A stretch of 64,000 nt of DNA from assembly GCF_041821145.1 (NCBI RefSeq), contig NZ_JBGUBC010000001.1, forward strand, positions 62,001 to 126,000, written 5' to 3'. A program made the translations under genes and the position numbers. Of the stretch, positions 41,551 through 50,272 are shown piece by piece (the first letter of the stretch is position 1; each line of letters begins with the position of its first letter). The notes beneath the pieces were generated by a model. It was not told where the DNA came from. It did no database searches and saw only the letters and a program-made list of their open reading frames with translations. Source of the stretch: Halopenitus sp041821145. GTDB taxonomy: Archaea; Halobacteriota; Halobacteria; Halobacteriales; Haloferacaceae.

Positions 41551-42507
41551 CTACGCGATGAGGCCTTCCTCGGCCTCGAGCAACTCGTGGTAGCGGTTTC
41601 GAATGGTGACCTCGGAGATGTCTGCGACCTCCGAGACGGCCGCCTGCGTCGTCTTCTCGTTTGTGAGTAGCGCGGCGGCGTAGACGGCGGCAGCAGCCAA
41701 CCCGACCGGGGATTTACCGGAGTGAACGCCTTTCTCTTTCGCGTTCTTCAACAACTGTTTCGCACGCATCTCGGACTCATCGGAGAGTTCGAGCGCGGAG
41801 GCGAACCGGGGGACGTACTGTTCGGGGTCGGCGGGTTTGACCTCCAGTTTGAGCTCTCGGACGACGTATCGGTACGTCCGGGCGATCTCCGACTTCTCGA
41901 CGCGGGAGACCTCCGATATCTCATCGAGCGAGCGCGGAACGCCGGCCATCCGCGCGGCCGCATAGACACACGACGTCGAGACGCCCTCGATCGAGCGACC
42001 GGGAAGCAGGTCCTCGTCGAGCGCGCGGCGATAGATGACCGAGGCCGTCTCACGAACGTTGTCGGGGAGGCCGAGCGCGGAGGCCATACGGTCGATCTCA
42101 CCGAGTGCCTGCTTGAGGTTGCGCTCCTTGGAGTCGCGCGTTCGGAACCGCTCGTTCCACTTGCGGAGTCGCTGCATCTTCTGGCGCTGGCGACCCGAAA
42201 GCGATCGGCCGTAGGCGTCCTGGTCTCGCCAGTCGATGTTCGTCGACAGGCCCTTATCGTGCATCGTGTTCGTCGTGGGGGCGCCGACTCGCGATTTCTC
42301 GTCCTTCTCGCGGGAGTCGAACGCGCGCCACTCGGGGCCGCGGTCAACCGAGTCGGCCTCGACGACGAGCCCACAGTCCGAACAGACCGTCTCGCCGTGT
42401 TCCTCGTCGGTGACCACGTGGCCGTTACACTCCGGACAACTCAGTCCTTCGTCGCTTTCAGTTTCGCGCTGGGACGTTCTCTCCCGCATGTGTGTGCGTT
42501 CACTCAT
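41551..42507 (-). CDS. tfb: Transcription initiation factor IIB (TFB)
   Basis: 318 residues. The N-terminal zinc ribbon CPECNGHVVTDEEHG...CSDCG recruits RNA polymerase, the B-finger/linker follows (KGLSTNIDWRDQDAYG), and two cyclin repeats bind TBP and the BRE. The second cyclin repeat shows SPVGLAAAAVYAAALL and a helix-turn-helix SEVADISEVTIRNRYHEL. The TFB N-terminus is acidic and preceded by a short Arg-rich tail. I chose the ATG at 42507 because CTTATTGAT lies about 27 bases upstream. Haloarchaea have multiple TFB paralogues; this one appears standard. Confidence 0.96.
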   Translation of the reverse strand: MSERTHMRERTSQRETESDEGLSCPECNGHVVTDEEHGETVCSDCGLVVEADSVDRGPEWRAFDSREKDEKSRVGAPTTNTMHDKGLSTNIDWRDQDAYGRSLSGRQRQKMQRLRKWNERFRTRDSKERNLKQALGEIDRMASALGLPDNVRETASVIYRRALDEDLLPGRSIEGVSTSCVYAAARMAGVPRSLDEISEVSRVEKSEIARTYRYVVRELKLEVKPADPEQYVPRFASALELSDESEMRAKQLLKNAKEKGVHSGKSPVGLAAAAVYAAALLTNEKTTQAAVSEVADISEVTIRNRYHELLEAEEGLIA

Positions 42508-42702
42508 AGGTGCCATCCCCCTCGGACGGATCAATAAGAACCGAGGAAGTGCTTACGTAAAGGACGGGCGAACAACACTTAAAAGGACCGGAATCCATCC
42601 GGCAAAGAATCGAATGAATGATCACGATCATCGGCGACTACTTCTGTCTCGGGCGGGACGGAGTACCAAAGCGCCCTTGTCGTGGGCGATCGATCGGTGA
42701 CT

Positions 42703-43476
42703 ATGGATTCCCCGCGCGTCGTCTCGTTGGCGCCGAGTGCCACTGCGACGATCACTGCACTGGGTGCAAGCGACCGTCTCGTGGGCGTGACCCACCACTG
42801 TGCGGTCGAGTCAGGACAGTCCCCTGTCTCCGTGGGTGGATGGATGACGCCCGATCTCGATCGGATCGACCAACTCGATCCGGATGTCGTCCTCACCAGC
42901 GACGGCCTGCAGGCGGAGATCGCGGAGGAACTCCGTCAGCGGGATCACCACGTGATCCACCACGAACCCGCCTCGCTCGCAGAGGTGGTGGCCTCGTTTG
43001 CGGACGTTGGCGCCGCGATCGGCCGCCCGGATGCCGGCGAACGCCTCGTGGAGAACGCTCGTGATCGGATCGACGTGGTCTCAGGAACCGTCGCCGAACG
43101 ACTTGAGAGATCCGACCAGTCCCGACCCGTCGTCTACTGTGAAGAGTGGATGGATCCGCCGATGGCCGCTGGGAATTGGGTACCAGACGTCGTCCGGACG
43201 GCCGGCGGTCAGTATCCGTTCGTCGATCCCGGCGAGCGCTCCCGGGAGATCGACGAGGAGACGGTCCGTTCTCACGATCCCGACCACGTGGTCCTTCATC
43301 CGTGTGGGTATGGCGATCGCGTGGATCCGAGCGTGGTTCACGATCGTGGCTGGGACCTCGATGCGGAGGTACACGTCCTCAACGACGATCTCCTGAACCA
43401 ACCCAGCCCGAACCTGCTTGCTGGCATCGAGCAACTCGCCGAGACACTCCATCCCGAGGCCTTCCGCGAAGAGTGA
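42703..43476 (+). CDS. BtuF-like cobalamin/metal-chelate binding protein
   Basis: 257 residues with a periplasmic-binding-protein type III fold: VSLAPSATATITALGASDRL, the conserved GGWMTPDLDRIDQLDPDVVL and TAGGQYPFVDPGERS. The usual signal peptide and lipobox are absent with any plausible start, so it appears cytosolic, unlike BtuF of an ABC importer. No ABC permease or ATPase is nearby. It may bind corrinoid or siderophore in the cytosol. ATG at 42703 was chosen; an in-frame GTG at 42682 would add seven residues. Base-pairing or TATA support is weak. Confidence 0.8.
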   Translation: MDSPRVVSLAPSATATITALGASDRLVGVTHHCAVESGQSPVSVGGWMTPDLDRIDQLDPDVVLTSDGLQAEIAEELRQRDHHVIHHEPASLAEVVASFADVGAAIGRPDAGERLVENARDRIDVVSGTVAERLERSDQSRPVVYCEEWMDPPMAAGNWVPDVVRTAGGQYPFVDPGERSREIDEETVRSHDPDHVVLHPCGYGDRVDPSVVHDRGWDLDAEVHVLNDDLLNQPSPNLLAGIEQLAETLHPEAFREE

Positions 43477-43519
43477 GGCCCACCGACACCGACTTGTTCT
43501 CGCCCCGCCGAGGACCGGT

Positions 43520-44071
43520 ATGCGAATCGGCGTCGGGAGTTCGAACCCGGTGAAACGCGAGGCGGTCGTAACGGCGGTCGGCGACGCCACGCTCGATGAC
43601 GACTCGCCGAGTACGATCGAGGCCATCCCGGTCGAAACGGGCGTGAGCGAACAACCCCGCGGCCACGCTGAGACCATCCGCGGTGCCCGAACACGGGCTC
43701 GAAACGTCGTCGCGAATGGCTACGACCTCGGCGTGGGACTGGAGGGTGGTGTCGCCGAGTTCGAAGGGGTCGAGGGGTTGTTTGTGATCATGTGGGCTGT
43801 CGTCGACGACGGAACGACGATCGGATCCGGTTCGGGACCGAGCGTCCGACTGCCGGTGGAGATCGAACGACGTGTCCGAAACGGCGAGGAACTCGGGCCG
43901 GTCATCAACGACGTTCTCGGGGAGGACGACGTCGCGACGGGGCGGGGAGCGATCGGCGTCTTCACTGCGGGACGCGTCGATCGGGAGGACGCGCTTGCGG
44001 TCGCCGTTTCGAGCGCGCTCGCACCGTTCCTCACGGACCGCTACGAGGCGAACGATCGCCCCGAGGGTTAA
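43520..44071 (+). CDS. YjjX-type inosine/xanthosine triphosphatase
   Basis: 183 residues, DUF84/YjjX family. It hydrolyses non-canonical ITP or XTP to keep them out of nucleic acids. The N-terminus MRIGVGSSNPVKREAVVTAV and the segments GVSEQPRGHAETIRGARTRA and GVGLEGGV are typical. Acidic residues that bind metal appear in VGLEGGV and the C-terminal half. The start at 43520 gives the canonical N-terminus; an upstream in-frame start at 43418 lies inside the preceding gene and is rejected. It follows the BtuF-like gene with a 43-base gap and may share its transcript. Confidence 0.85.
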   Translation: MRIGVGSSNPVKREAVVTAVGDATLDDDSPSTIEAIPVETGVSEQPRGHAETIRGARTRARNVVANGYDLGVGLEGGVAEFEGVEGLFVIMWAVVDDGTTIGSGSGPSVRLPVEIERRVRNGEELGPVINDVLGEDDVATGRGAIGVFTAGRVDREDALAVAVSSALAPFLTDRYEANDRPEG

Positions 44072-44250
44072 CTCCGAGAGAGGCACAGCCACCCCGTGTT
44101 TCGCTAGCCGTCCCGGAACGGAATGCGGGTGTACGATACGGACGTTCCGGGAGCGTCAGCCGTCCGTATCGTCTGTACGCCAGGGACAGGGCCTCTCAAC
44201 GGTTCACAATGGTCGTGTTGAGGATCAAGCAAACGGTCCATCTCGACTAT

Positions 44251-46062
44251 TCACTCGCTGAGTGCGTCGGTCTCGTTCACGTCCGAAGTCTCCTCGACGG
44301 CGGTGGTGAGTGAGACGTTGAGCGCCAGCATCGAGATGACCCCGCCGACGAGCGTCACGACGTTCTTGAGGGCGTGATCGAGGACCGCCGCGCCGAGTGC
44401 CGTCGAGACTCCGATCGGGGTGAGTCCGACGACGAGGGCGGTGAAGGCCCCCTCATAGAGGCCGATCCCGCCGGGGGAGATCGGAATCACCTTCGCGAGG
44501 TTGCCGACGCTCACCGCGAAGAAACAGACGGCAAGCAGCGTTACGGGGTCCAATACGACGTCGAGCGCGAGGAGGACCAGCGCGGCTACGAGAACGTCGA
44601 TCACCCAGATAGCGATGCTCGTTGCCCCGACACGCGAGAACGCGATGGGATCGCCACCGACCCGCTGGAGATCACCGACGAACCGCTCGAGAACGTCGGC
44701 GACTGCCTCTCCATAGGAATCTCCGCTTATCCGGGAGACGATCGACCGTATCCGGTTCGTGTCCGAACGCGCCGAAAACACCACTCCGAGCACGGTCGCG
44801 ATGGCGGCCAGGCCGACGCCCATCGCGACGAAGGCTGCCGTTCGCCCCGCCGGATGGCCGCCCGAGATCGCGACGATCACTTCACCGAGACGCCCCGAGG
44901 CGGTGTAGCCGACGAGGACGACGCCGGAGAGTCCGGCAAGCGTCAGGAGATCGAAGACGCGTTCGGCGGCGAGCGATGCGAATCCGGAGGGATATGGGAT
45001 CGATCGTCGCATCTTCACGATGTACGCCCGAACGGCGTCGCCACCACGGGCGGGCAACACGAGGTTGCCGGTCTGGGAGATGAACACCGCGCCGGTGAGA
45101 AATCCGGACCGTTCGACGAAGCCGAGTTCGCGAAGAATGTCTCCATACCGATAGCCGCGGATGGGCCACGAGAGGGTGTACAGAACGACTGCAACCCCGA
45201 GGAGGCGGGGATTAGCTCGGCGCATCTCGCGAAGGACATCCCCGAAGTCGATGTACGTCGACATCAACGCGACCGCGACCGCGACTAAAAGCAGTCCGGC
45301 GCCAAAGCTCACTCGCGGCGTGATCCGGGGTCGAACCGACAACTGCCACCACAGGCGCCCGATCTGTGATCCCATCCCGAGGACGTCACGGACGAGATCG
45401 ACCTTCGTGTCTCCTTTCGGCTCCCAGGAGACCGGGAACTCCTTGATTCGGTACCCCTCCCGTTGGGCCCGTACCAATAGCTCGGTGTCCCAGAACCAGT
45501 GGTCGTCCTCGACGTCCGCTATGAGGTCACGGAAGGCATCGCGTGATATCGCTTTGAACCCACATTGGTGATCGCGAACCTCCGATCCGAGAAGCGTCCG
45601 AACCAGGAGATTAAACCCGCGCGAGGGGATGCCCCGCTTGGCAGGACGCTCCGCCTCACGGCCGGGCATCCATCGGGACCCCGTGGCAAGATCGTACTCA
45701 CCGGACCGGACCGACTCGACGAGCTCCTCGAGGTGGGACATATCCGTCGCGAGATCGGTATCGAAGTAGACGAGAACGTCCCCGTTTGCGGCCTCGAAGG
45801 CGCGTTCGAGCGCGCCGCCACGTCCCAGCCGATCGTCGCTGTGAACGTGTCGAACCCGGTCATCCGCCGCCGCGAGTCGATCGGCGATCTCCGGTGTCCG
45901 GTCCGCACAGCCATCCTCGGCGACGATCACTTCGAAATCGTCCTCGGACAGGAACCCGGCGAGCGTCGAGAGCGTCGTCTCGACGGTATCCTCGAGGGTG
46001 GCCTCCTCGTTGTAGGCGGGAAGGACCACGCTCACGGTCGGATCGCCGGTGGACCCGTTCAT
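44251..46062 (-). CDS. AglD-like GT2 glycosyltransferase with flippase-like domain
   Basis: 603 residues. The N-terminal GT-A domain has VSVVLPAYNEEATLEDTVET, the nucleotide-sugar DxD as VYFDTDLATD and the acceptor-site GFKAISRDAFRDL. From about residue 285 a multi-pass UPF0104/LPG-synthase-type domain follows with about eight membrane helices. This architecture matches AglD, which adds the final mannose to dolichol-phosphate in Haloferax N-glycosylation of the S-layer. An alternative is a phosphoglycosyl role in lipid decoration. The start at 46062 has GTACTTACC about 28 bases upstream. Confidence 0.85.
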   Translation of the reverse strand: MNGSTGDPTVSVVLPAYNEEATLEDTVETTLSTLAGFLSEDDFEVIVAEDGCADRTPEIADRLAAADDRVRHVHSDDRLGRGGALERAFEAANGDVLVYFDTDLATDMSHLEELVESVRSGEYDLATGSRWMPGREAERPAKRGIPSRGFNLLVRTLLGSEVRDHQCGFKAISRDAFRDLIADVEDDHWFWDTELLVRAQREGYRIKEFPVSWEPKGDTKVDLVRDVLGMGSQIGRLWWQLSVRPRITPRVSFGAGLLLVAVAVALMSTYIDFGDVLREMRRANPRLLGVAVVLYTLSWPIRGYRYGDILRELGFVERSGFLTGAVFISQTGNLVLPARGGDAVRAYIVKMRRSIPYPSGFASLAAERVFDLLTLAGLSGVVLVGYTASGRLGEVIVAISGGHPAGRTAAFVAMGVGLAAIATVLGVVFSARSDTNRIRSIVSRISGDSYGEAVADVLERFVGDLQRVGGDPIAFSRVGATSIAIWVIDVLVAALVLLALDVVLDPVTLLAVCFFAVSVGNLAKVIPISPGGIGLYEGAFTALVVGLTPIGVSTALGAAVLDHALKNVVTLVGGVISMLALNVSLTTAVEETSDVNETDALSE

Positions 46063-46262
46063 TGTCGCCACATGGCCCCGGCCGAGGTAAGTACCTTCTG
46101 AAGCGACCGATGGTTCAAATCCCCGACTCGCTTCGAGGATCGTACCCACCACCCCCGCTATCGAGGACCAGTAGGCGTCGAGCGACGAGCTGATCGACCG
46201 ACGGCGCGGCGTTAGCCGATCCTACCAAACCACCCTTTTGTCGGCGGCGTCTCCATACGTAT

Positions 46263-46511
46263 ATGAGCACCACGTCCACGGGGCAGACGACGGGCACGAA
46301 CCTCACGGAAAAGCAACGCCGTATCCTCGCGTACCTCCGATCGAACGTGGACAGCCAGACGTACTTCAAATCGCGGCTCATCGCGGAGGATCTGGGATTG
46401 TCGGCGAAGGAGGTCGGGGCGAACATTCGGTCGGTTCGCGATGCATCGACCGACCTGTCGATCGAAAAATGGGGCTACTCGTCGGGGACGACGTGGATGG
46501 TCGAACGATAA
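46263..46511 (+). CDS. Small winged-helix protein, haloarchaeal
   Basis: 82 residues. A winged-helix-like fold covers most of it: TEKQRRILAYLRSNVDSQTY, then FKSRLIAEDLGLSAKEVGAN and IEKWGYSSGTTWMVER. It likely binds DNA as a dimer, but targets are unknown. The acidic/threonine-rich N-terminal tail is short. It is immediately followed by the HAD hydrolase gene (88-base gap) on the same strand. CCCTTTTGTC upstream at about 46230 could be its promoter. Confidence 0.78.
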   Translation: MSTTSTGQTTGTNLTEKQRRILAYLRSNVDSQTYFKSRLIAEDLGLSAKEVGANIRSVRDASTDLSIEKWGYSSGTTWMVER

Positions 46512-46599
46512 CCGTCCGATCGGAGACGAACGTCTCGATCGAGAGAGGAGACACCCATCGTCCAGCGCGTTTTTTGCACCCGGGCGACTACGGACGAGC

Positions 46600-47286
46600 G
46601 TGACCGAGGTCGCGTTATTCGACATGGACGGGGTGCTTCTTGAGGGGGACAGGACCGATCCCGGCGTGTACCGGGCAGCTGCACACGATGCCCTCCGTGA
46701 GTACGATATCCGACGGATCGACGACGGCCACGCATCAGTCCTGGAGGCGAGCGAGTACCGGGCGGAGATGACCGACGCGTGTCGGTCGCTGGGAATCGAC
46801 TGCGACGAGTGGTGGCAGTTACGCGAGTCATCTGCCTCCCGGCGGGCCAATGCCCGGATTCGATCCGGCGAACGATCGCTGTATCCCGACGCCGAGGCGG
46901 TGCTGGAGCTTCCCGACGAGCTACCGACCGGTCTCGTGAGCAACAACCGCCGAGAAACTGCGGAATTCGTCGCTGACTACTGTTTTCCCGGCCGCTTCGA
47001 CGTCGCGATCGGTCGAAATCCGACGATCGCCGATTACCACCGGAAGAAGCCGGATCCGGAGTTCCTCAAGCGTGCACTTGCGGCGCTCAACGTTCGGACC
47101 CCGGAATCGGGATACTACGTCGGCGATCGCGGCACGGACGTTCTCGCCGCCGAACGTGTGGGCCTCGAGTCGATCCTCATCGAGCGGCCACACGTGGACG
47201 TGGGGACGCTTGCGTCCGAACCGGACCACGTAGTCCCGTCGCTACGAGAGGCAGTTCGGATCGTCACGGATCTCGGGGGAGAGTAG
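46600..47286 (+). CDS. HAD-superfamily hydrolase (phosphatase)
   Basis: 228 residues. The DxD nucleophile is in ALFDMDGVLLEG (about 7-14), motif II serine in LVSNNR, the motif III lysine in KKPDPEF and motif IV in VGDRGTDVLAAERVG. The cap domain is helical, between about 20 and 85 (YDIRRIDDGHASVLEASEYR). Such enzymes remove phosphate from small metabolites, substrate unknown. The GTG start at 46600 has CGTTTTTTGC about 27 bases upstream, supporting a leaderless transcript. The preceding small wHTH gene may be a neighbour regulator. Confidence 0.86.
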   Translation: MTEVALFDMDGVLLEGDRTDPGVYRAAAHDALREYDIRRIDDGHASVLEASEYRAEMTDACRSLGIDCDEWWQLRESSASRRANARIRSGERSLYPDAEAVLELPDELPTGLVSNNRRETAEFVADYCFPGRFDVAIGRNPTIADYHRKKPDPEFLKRALAALNVRTPESGYYVGDRGTDVLAAERVGLESILIERPHVDVGTLASEPDHVVPSLREAVRIVTDLGGE

Positions 47287-47339
47287 AACACAGGGGAAAA
47301 CGACAGCTCACCGCGAAGAGGAACGATCGGCTATCCGAG

Positions 47340-47981
47340 TCAGTCGGTCGGAGACGAGTCATATCGAAGATGTTTCGCGGCGTCGTCCGCGAACTCCCTG
47401 GCGTCGGGACCAAAGGAATCGGCATAGCGGACGATCAACACGATGAGGCGTTCGGGATCGCGGACGGTATAACCGTCCTCCCGATCGAGGAGTCCTGCCG
47501 CCTCAAGATCCGCGGCGGCCGAACTGATCGTCGACCGGGAGACGCCGATCGCGGACGCGATCTCCGATCCGGTCGCCGCCGGATCGCGAAGGAGTTGAAG
47601 GATCGTTCGACGCGGCGTCTCCCGCCGGAGATAGCCGAGCGCTTGCTTGTCGGACGAATCGAACCGACCGGCAGGATAGAATCGTCGGTAATCGCCGTCC
47701 TTCAACGATTCGAGATCGTCGGCTGAGACGAGCCGACGGAGGTGATACTGCGTCTCGCCGGTGCCGAGCCGGAGATCGTCCCGGATCTTCGAGAAGTGGG
47801 CGCCGGGCGTAGTCGCGACGTACCCTCGGATCGCCTCGCGGGTCTCGTTGTCCGCAGGTCGGTCGGCCGAGTCGTCGTCCCCGCCGGTCGCACGCGCCGA
47901 TCCGACGAACGGAGCGGCCGCTCCGAGGGCGGCAAACCGCCGAAGCGTCCGCCGTTTTCGTTCGTCGACGTCGTCGGTCAC
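47340..47981 (-). CDS. Tandem winged-helix protein with Tat-like N-terminus
   Basis: 213 residues. Two wHTH domains follow one another: GAHFSKIRDDLRLGTGETQY in the first, TGSEIASAIGVSRSTISSAA in the second. The N-terminus has DERKRRTLRRFAALGAAAPF, a twin-arginine-plus-hydrophobic stretch that looks like a Tat signal or membrane anchor, odd for a DNA-binding protein. I chose the GTG at 47981 because GAGTTTTTAC lies about 26 bases upstream; a longer in-frame GTG at 48041 would bury the RR stretch further inside. Targets unknown. Other haloarchaeal wHTH proteins have N-terminal membrane helices, so it may be a degenerate anchor. Confidence 0.75.
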   Translation of the reverse strand: MTDDVDERKRRTLRRFAALGAAAPFVGSARATGGDDDSADRPADNETREAIRGYVATTPGAHFSKIRDDLRLGTGETQYHLRRLVSADDLESLKDGDYRRFYPAGRFDSSDKQALGYLRRETPRRTILQLLRDPAATGSEIASAIGVSRSTISSAAADLEAAGLLDREDGYTVRDPERLIVLIVRYADSFGPDAREFADDAAKHLRYDSSPTD

Positions 47982-48065
47982 GACTGAAGAGTGTCGAGCA
48001 TCGGGTAAAAACTCGTCGCTCAGCGTGGTGGTCCCTGACACGAGCGATTCGCCCGTGATCGACGG

Positions 48066-49199
48066 TTACTCGGATTCGGTCTCGAGGTTCTCCTCGGAAA
48101 CCGCCTCGTCCATCTCCTCGATCACCTCGTCGGGGGGCTTGATATGGCCAACATCGCCGGACTTGACGGCTTCAGCCTCCTGTTCGAGTTCCTCGATGTC
48201 CATCTCCGCCGCCTCGTCGATCTGTCCGAGGATCTCGTCGATGTCGTCGAGACCGAGCAGCTGTCGGGTCTCTTCGTCGAACTCGAGCGCTTCGAGCCCC
48301 TCACCTTCGCTTTCGACGTCAGAGCCGGTCAGGTGTTTGCCGTACCGCCCGACGAGGCTCGTGAGCTCCTGTGGGAGCACGAACGTCGTCGATTCGCCCT
48401 GGCCGATCGCCTCCAGAGTCTCCATTCCACGTTCGATCACCGCACGTTCGCCCATCGCCTCCGAGGATTTCGCACGGAGGACCGTCGAGATCGCATCACC
48501 CTGTGCTTCGAGGATCTGACTTTGTTTTTCCCCTTGTGCACGGATGATGTTCGATTGTTTGTCCCCCTCCGCCTGCTCGACGGCCGAACGACGTTCCCCT
48601 TGCGCTTCCAGGATCATCGCGCGACGGCGGCGCTCCGCGGATGTCTGCTGTTCCATCGCCTGCTGGACGTCCTGGGAGGGATTGACCTCCCGAACCTCGA
48701 CGCTTTCGACGCGGATTCCCCACTCGTCGGTCGGCTCGTCGAGTTCCTTTCTGATTTTCGCGTTGATCTCCTGGCGTTTGTTGAGCGTGTCGTCGAGTTC
48801 CATATCGCCGAGGACGGCCCGAAGCGTCGTCTGTGCGAGATTCGAGACCGCCTTCTTGTAGTTATCGACCTCGAGGAACGCCTTCTTTGCGTCCATCACC
48901 TTGATGTAGACGACCGCGTCCGCGGTAACCGGGGAGTTATCGCGGGTGATCGCCTCCTGTCTCGGGACGTCGAGGGTCTGTGTCCGCATGTCGAACGCGT
49001 AGGTTCTGGAGACGAACGGCGGGATGACGTTCATACCCGGTTGGAGCAGCTGTCGATACTCCCCGAAGACGGTGAGTGCCTCCTTTTCGTAGGCGTCGAC
49101 GATCTCGATCGACTGCCAGATCGCGACGAGGACCAAAACCAGAAACAGCAGGCCGATCGGTGCAAGCCCGAATCCGGTCTGGAGGACGGTCAAATCCAT
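48066..49199 (-). CDS. SPFH/band 7 protein (stomatin-like)
   Basis: 377 residues. One N-terminal membrane helix (about 9-28) is followed by the band-7 domain (VDAYEKEALTVFGEYRQLLQ, IPPFVSRTYAFDMRTQTLDV). A long helix with alternating charged repeats follows (ERRSAVEQAEGDKQSNIIRA), forming the oligomeric ring. The C-terminus is acidic and disordered. SPFH proteins organise membrane microdomains and often regulate proteases. Its neighbour, the NfeD-like gene, lies 63 bases upstream on the same strand and is the classical partner. CGCTTATGG lies about 28 bases upstream of the ATG at 49199. Confidence 0.92.
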   Translation of the reverse strand: MDLTVLQTGFGLAPIGLLFLVLVLVAIWQSIEIVDAYEKEALTVFGEYRQLLQPGMNVIPPFVSRTYAFDMRTQTLDVPRQEAITRDNSPVTADAVVYIKVMDAKKAFLEVDNYKKAVSNLAQTTLRAVLGDMELDDTLNKRQEINAKIRKELDEPTDEWGIRVESVEVREVNPSQDVQQAMEQQTSAERRRRAMILEAQGERRSAVEQAEGDKQSNIIRAQGEKQSQILEAQGDAISTVLRAKSSEAMGERAVIERGMETLEAIGQGESTTFVLPQELTSLVGRYGKHLTGSDVESEGEGLEALEFDEETRQLLGLDDIDEILGQIDEAAEMDIEELEQEAEAVKSGDVGHIKPPDEVIEEMDEAVSEENLETESE

Positions 49200-49262
49200 A
49201 CGTCTGATTAACACATGGCAACCATAAGCGTTCGGTCGGTTGCTCAGCCAAACCCGGAGCCG

Positions 49263-49862
49263 CTAGCCGTTCTCGGTCTCCGTTTCCACGTCCGGATCCC
49301 GTGCCCTGTCCGTCTCGACGTCGACGTCCGCAGTGTGCGTTCGATCGGCCGCCAGCTCGCGATCGATGTCGTCCTCGATGGCCGACAGCGACTCGACGGT
49401 GACGACGTTTCCGCCGCCGGGATCGACGACCATGACCTCCGTTCCCTCGGGGATCGAACCGTCCATCGAGCGGGCCGAGTAATGAGGATTAAATCCGCCC
49501 GCGGAGAGTTTCACCTCCCCGCCGGTCTCCGTGACTGTTTCCGTGACGCGACCGGTCGTTCCCGTCAACGAACCACTGTCGCGCGTCTGCCGCTGTCCCT
49601 TTCCGCCGTAGATGTCGAATTCGTGGTAGCCGTAGAAGGCGATCGCCCCGAAGAACAGCGCGAACACCCCGAGAAGGAAGGGGCTCGCAAGCGGAGCGAA
49701 CGCGAGCCCGACCGCTCCTGCCCCCAGGAGAGCGATCCCGACGACGATGAAGTTGGCACCGGGCGCGATCGCCTCGGCGACCGACAGCGCCAACCCGATC
49801 GCCAACAGCAAAAGCGGGAGCGTCTCGGGCCCGAAGAGGTCCAACTGGAACAGCAGCTCCAT
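49263..49862 (-). CDS. NfeD-like membrane protein
   Basis: 199 residues. Three to four membrane helices lie at about 14-33, 36-55 and 59-78 (FIVVGIALLGAGAVGLAFAP and following). The NfeD C-terminal OB-fold-like domain follows (SLTGTTGRVTETVTETGGEV through VMVVDPGGGNVVTVESL), then a repetitive acidic tail. NfeD proteins pair with SPFH/stomatins, and the gene directly precedes the SPFH gene here. Archaeal NfeD with a ClpP-like protease part is the long form; this is the short form without protease. Confidence 0.88.
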   Translation of the reverse strand: MELLFQLDLFGPETLPLLLLAIGLALSVAEAIAPGANFIVVGIALLGAGAVGLAFAPLASPFLLGVFALFFGAIAFYGYHEFDIYGGKGQRQTRDSGSLTGTTGRVTETVTETGGEVKLSAGGFNPHYSARSMDGSIPEGTEVMVVDPGGGNVVTVESLSAIEDDIDRELAADRTHTADVDVETDRARDPDVETETENG

Positions 49863-49947
49863 ACATGGAGTAGGGGCTCCAAGGGATTAAGTGATTTCAC
49901 GAAGGGACGTTCAGCCCGCAGACCGCACGGATACTCCCCCGTAATAC

Positions 49948-50181
49948 TCAAAACGCAGTCAGGACGACGGCGACCGTGAGCATGACGCCGAGTGTCACGA
50001 ACGTCGCGTGGATCGGATCGATGGGTTCGGGTTCGATAGGCCCCCCGCCGGGACTGGGTTCCTCGACGAGCCCGTCCGGGCCGACGTCATCGAGGCCAAA
50101 TTGCCACTCCATCTCCTCGTCATCGTCGTCTCCGTCCTCGCCGGCCCGCGCGTGTCCCCGACCGCGGTCTCCCCGAGTCAT
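49948..50181 (-). CDS. Small tail-anchored haloarchaeal protein
   Basis: 77 residues. An acidic, Gly/Pro-rich N-terminal part (GLDDVGPDGLVEEPSPGGGP) precedes a single C-terminal membrane helix (about 58-76, ATFVTLGVMLTVAVVLTAF), so it is probably a tail-anchored protein. It follows pyk by about 90 bases on the same strand. No function is known. I chose the ATG at 50181; an in-frame start at 50328 would run into the pyk 3' end. Confidence 0.72.
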   Translation of the reverse strand: MTRGDRGRGHARAGEDGDDDDEEMEWQFGLDDVGPDGLVEEPSPGGGPIEPEPIDPIHATFVTLGVMLTVAVVLTAF

Positions 50182-50272
50182 GGTCCAGTATTGGACGCGG
50201 ATCGATAAATGGCTGGTGGGTGCGACACCGAGACGTGTTCCACTGGCGGATCGGCGATAGCCACACGAGTCA

